Of a stretch of DNA of 64,000 nucleotides, positions 62,701 to 64,000 are shown in pieces. A program made the position numbers and the translations under genes. The notes below the pieces were generated by a model. That model had not been told where the DNA came from. It ran no database searches and worked only from the letters and a program-made list of their open reading frames with translations. Source of the stretch: Liolophura sinensis (taxonomy: Eukaryota; Mollusca; Polyplacophora; Chitonida; Chitonidae); the NCBI RefSeq assembly GCF_032854445.1, contig NC_088295.1, forward strand, positions 28,075,385-28,139,384, in the 5' to 3' direction. Within the stretch, counting starts at the first letter, position 1. Every line of letters starts with the position of its first letter.

Positions 62701-64000
62701 GAGAGTTTTCCAAGCCTCACACATGACGACCTGAGTGACAAGTATCTGTCCTTAAGCTCCCGTGATACAGGGGAGAGTTTTCCGAGCCTCACGCATGACG
62801 ACCTGAGTGACAAGTATCTCTCCTTCAGCTTATGTGATACAGGGAGAGTTTTCCAAGCCTCACACATGACGACCTGAGTGACAAGTATCTGTCCTTAAGC
62901 TCCCGTGATACAGGGGAGAGTTTTCCAAGCCTCACACAGGAAGACCTGAGTGACAAGTATCTGTCCTTAAGCTCCCGTGATACAGGGGAGAGTTTTCCAA
63001 GCCTCACGCATGACGACCTGAGTGACAAGTATCTCTCCTTCAGCTTATGTGATACAGGGAGAGTTTTCCAAGCCTCACACATGACGACCTGAGTGACAAG
63101 TATCTGTCCTTAAGCTCCCGTGATACAGGGGAGAGTTTTCCAAGCCTCACACAGGAAGACCTGAGTGACAAGTATCTGTCCTTAAGCTCCCGTGATACAG
63201 GGGAGAGTTTTCCAAGCCTCACGCATGACGACCTGAGTGACAAGTATCTGTCCTTAAGCTCCCGTGATACAGGGGAGAGTTTTCTGAGCCTCACGCATGA
63301 CGACCTGAGTGACAAGTATCTGTCCTTAAGCTCCCGTGATACAGGGGAGAGTTTTCCAAGCCTCACGCATGACGACCTGAGTGACAAGTATCTGTCCTTA
63401 AGCTTCCATGATACAGGGGAGAGTTTTCCAAGCCTCACGCATGACGACCTGAGTGACAAGTATCTGTCCTTAAGCTTCCGTGATACAGGGAGAGTTTTCC
63501 AAGCCTCACACATGATGACCTGAGTGACAAGTATCTGTCCTTAAGCTCCCTTGATACAGGGGAGAGTTTTCCAAGCCTCACGCATGACGACCTGAGTGAC
63601 AAGTATCTGTCCTTAAGCTCCCGTGATACAGGGGAGAGTTTTCCGAGCCTCACGCATGACGACCTGAGTGACAAGTATCTGTCCTTAAGCTTCCGTGATA
63701 CAGGGGAGAGTTTTCCAAGCCTCACACATGACGACCTGAGTGACAAGTATCTCTCCTTCAGCTTATGTGATACAGGGGAGAGTTTTCCAAGCCTCACGCA
63801 TGACGACCTGAGTGACAAGTATCTGTCCTTAAGCTCCCGTGATACAGGGAGAGTTTTCCAAGCCTCACACATGACGACCTGAGTGACAAGTATCTGTCCT
63901 TAAGCTTCCATGATACAGGGGAGAGTTTTCCAAGCCTCACACATGACGACCTAAGTGACAAGTATCTGTCCTTCAGCTTATGTGATACAGGGGAGAGTTT
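59705..64000 (+). other. DGKI/DGKZ-like: DGK intron 15, incomplete at window end
   Basis: Donor gtaagg follows exon 15. The first 0.7 kb is unique sequence; the rest is the 72-bp array that runs off the window. The expected next exon (GGHGERL region) is not present. Confidence 0.75.
60419..64000. repeat. 72-bp minisatellite, about 50 copies, continuing past the window
   Basis: Each unit reads gacgacctgagtgacaagta, tctgtccttaagctcccgtg, atacaggggagagttttcca, agcctcacacat. The main variable block is ctgtccttaagctcccgtg versus ctctccttcagcttatgtg, with rarer cagtcc, ttctcc and ttccgtg forms. The first 31-32 units are exactly 72 bp, so the + frame from 60407 stays open for 775 codons (24-residue repeat DDLSDKYLSLSSRDTGESFP...) and the minus strand for up to 424. 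At least five later units lose one G from the GGGG at 62699-62702, 62841-62844, 63057-63060, 63487-63490 and 63846-63849, ending those frames. Its position inside an intron and lack of a compatible splice phase argue against protein coding. Confidence 0.95.

Noticed and set aside
60442-63872. Long minus-strand frames in the array as genes
   Set aside because: Mirror-image product of a 72-bp period without stops; no recognisable flanking domain.

Overview
This window looks like invertebrate animal nuclear DNA, most likely from a mollusc or another lophotrochozoan. It is AT-rich and gene-poor. Long introns have canonical GT/AG junctions, AT and CT microsatellites are frequent, and several minisatellites are present. 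Many copies of a tRNA-derived SINE end in (AAAT)n, and one copy of another repeat ends in (ACTC)n, a type I associate with mollusc genomes. No bacterial genes, rRNA, intact tRNA gene or CRISPR array was seen.

The one gene I can support is a type IV diacylglycerol kinase (DGK zeta/iota class) on the + strand. I assembled fifteen exons between 30108 and 59704 from splice junctions, phase continuity and remembered family motifs. They encode, in order: an N-terminal RSTVDW segment (exon 1), the first C1 zinc finger (exons 2-4), the second C1 finger (exons 4-7, including a 33-nt micro-exon), a MARCKS-like basic segment plus the start of the catalytic domain (exon 8), the GGDG and GTGNDL nucleotide-binding motifs (exon 9), and most of the accessory domain (exons 10-15). 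The true 5' exon(s), the end of the accessory domain, the ankyrin repeats and the C-terminus are not in the window.

Five single-base indels break the frame in exons 9, 11, 12 and 13, all between 54.7 and 56.6 kb. The other eleven exons are intact and all junction phases still agree. A local consensus error is more likely than a decayed gene.

Layout: 1-30 kb has no exon I can support (upstream intron and/or intergenic DNA). It holds a 0.95-kb terminal-inverted-repeat element, a small fold-back element, a 57-bp minisatellite and several SINEs. 30-60 kb is the kinase gene with repeat-rich introns. From 60.4 kb to the window end, the intron after exon 15 is filled by about 50 copies of a 72-bp unit. 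Because 72 is a multiple of three, this array is open on both strands, including a 775-codon frame, but it is best read as an intronic minisatellite. Several TE insertions keep flanking target-site duplications, so their boundaries are exact.
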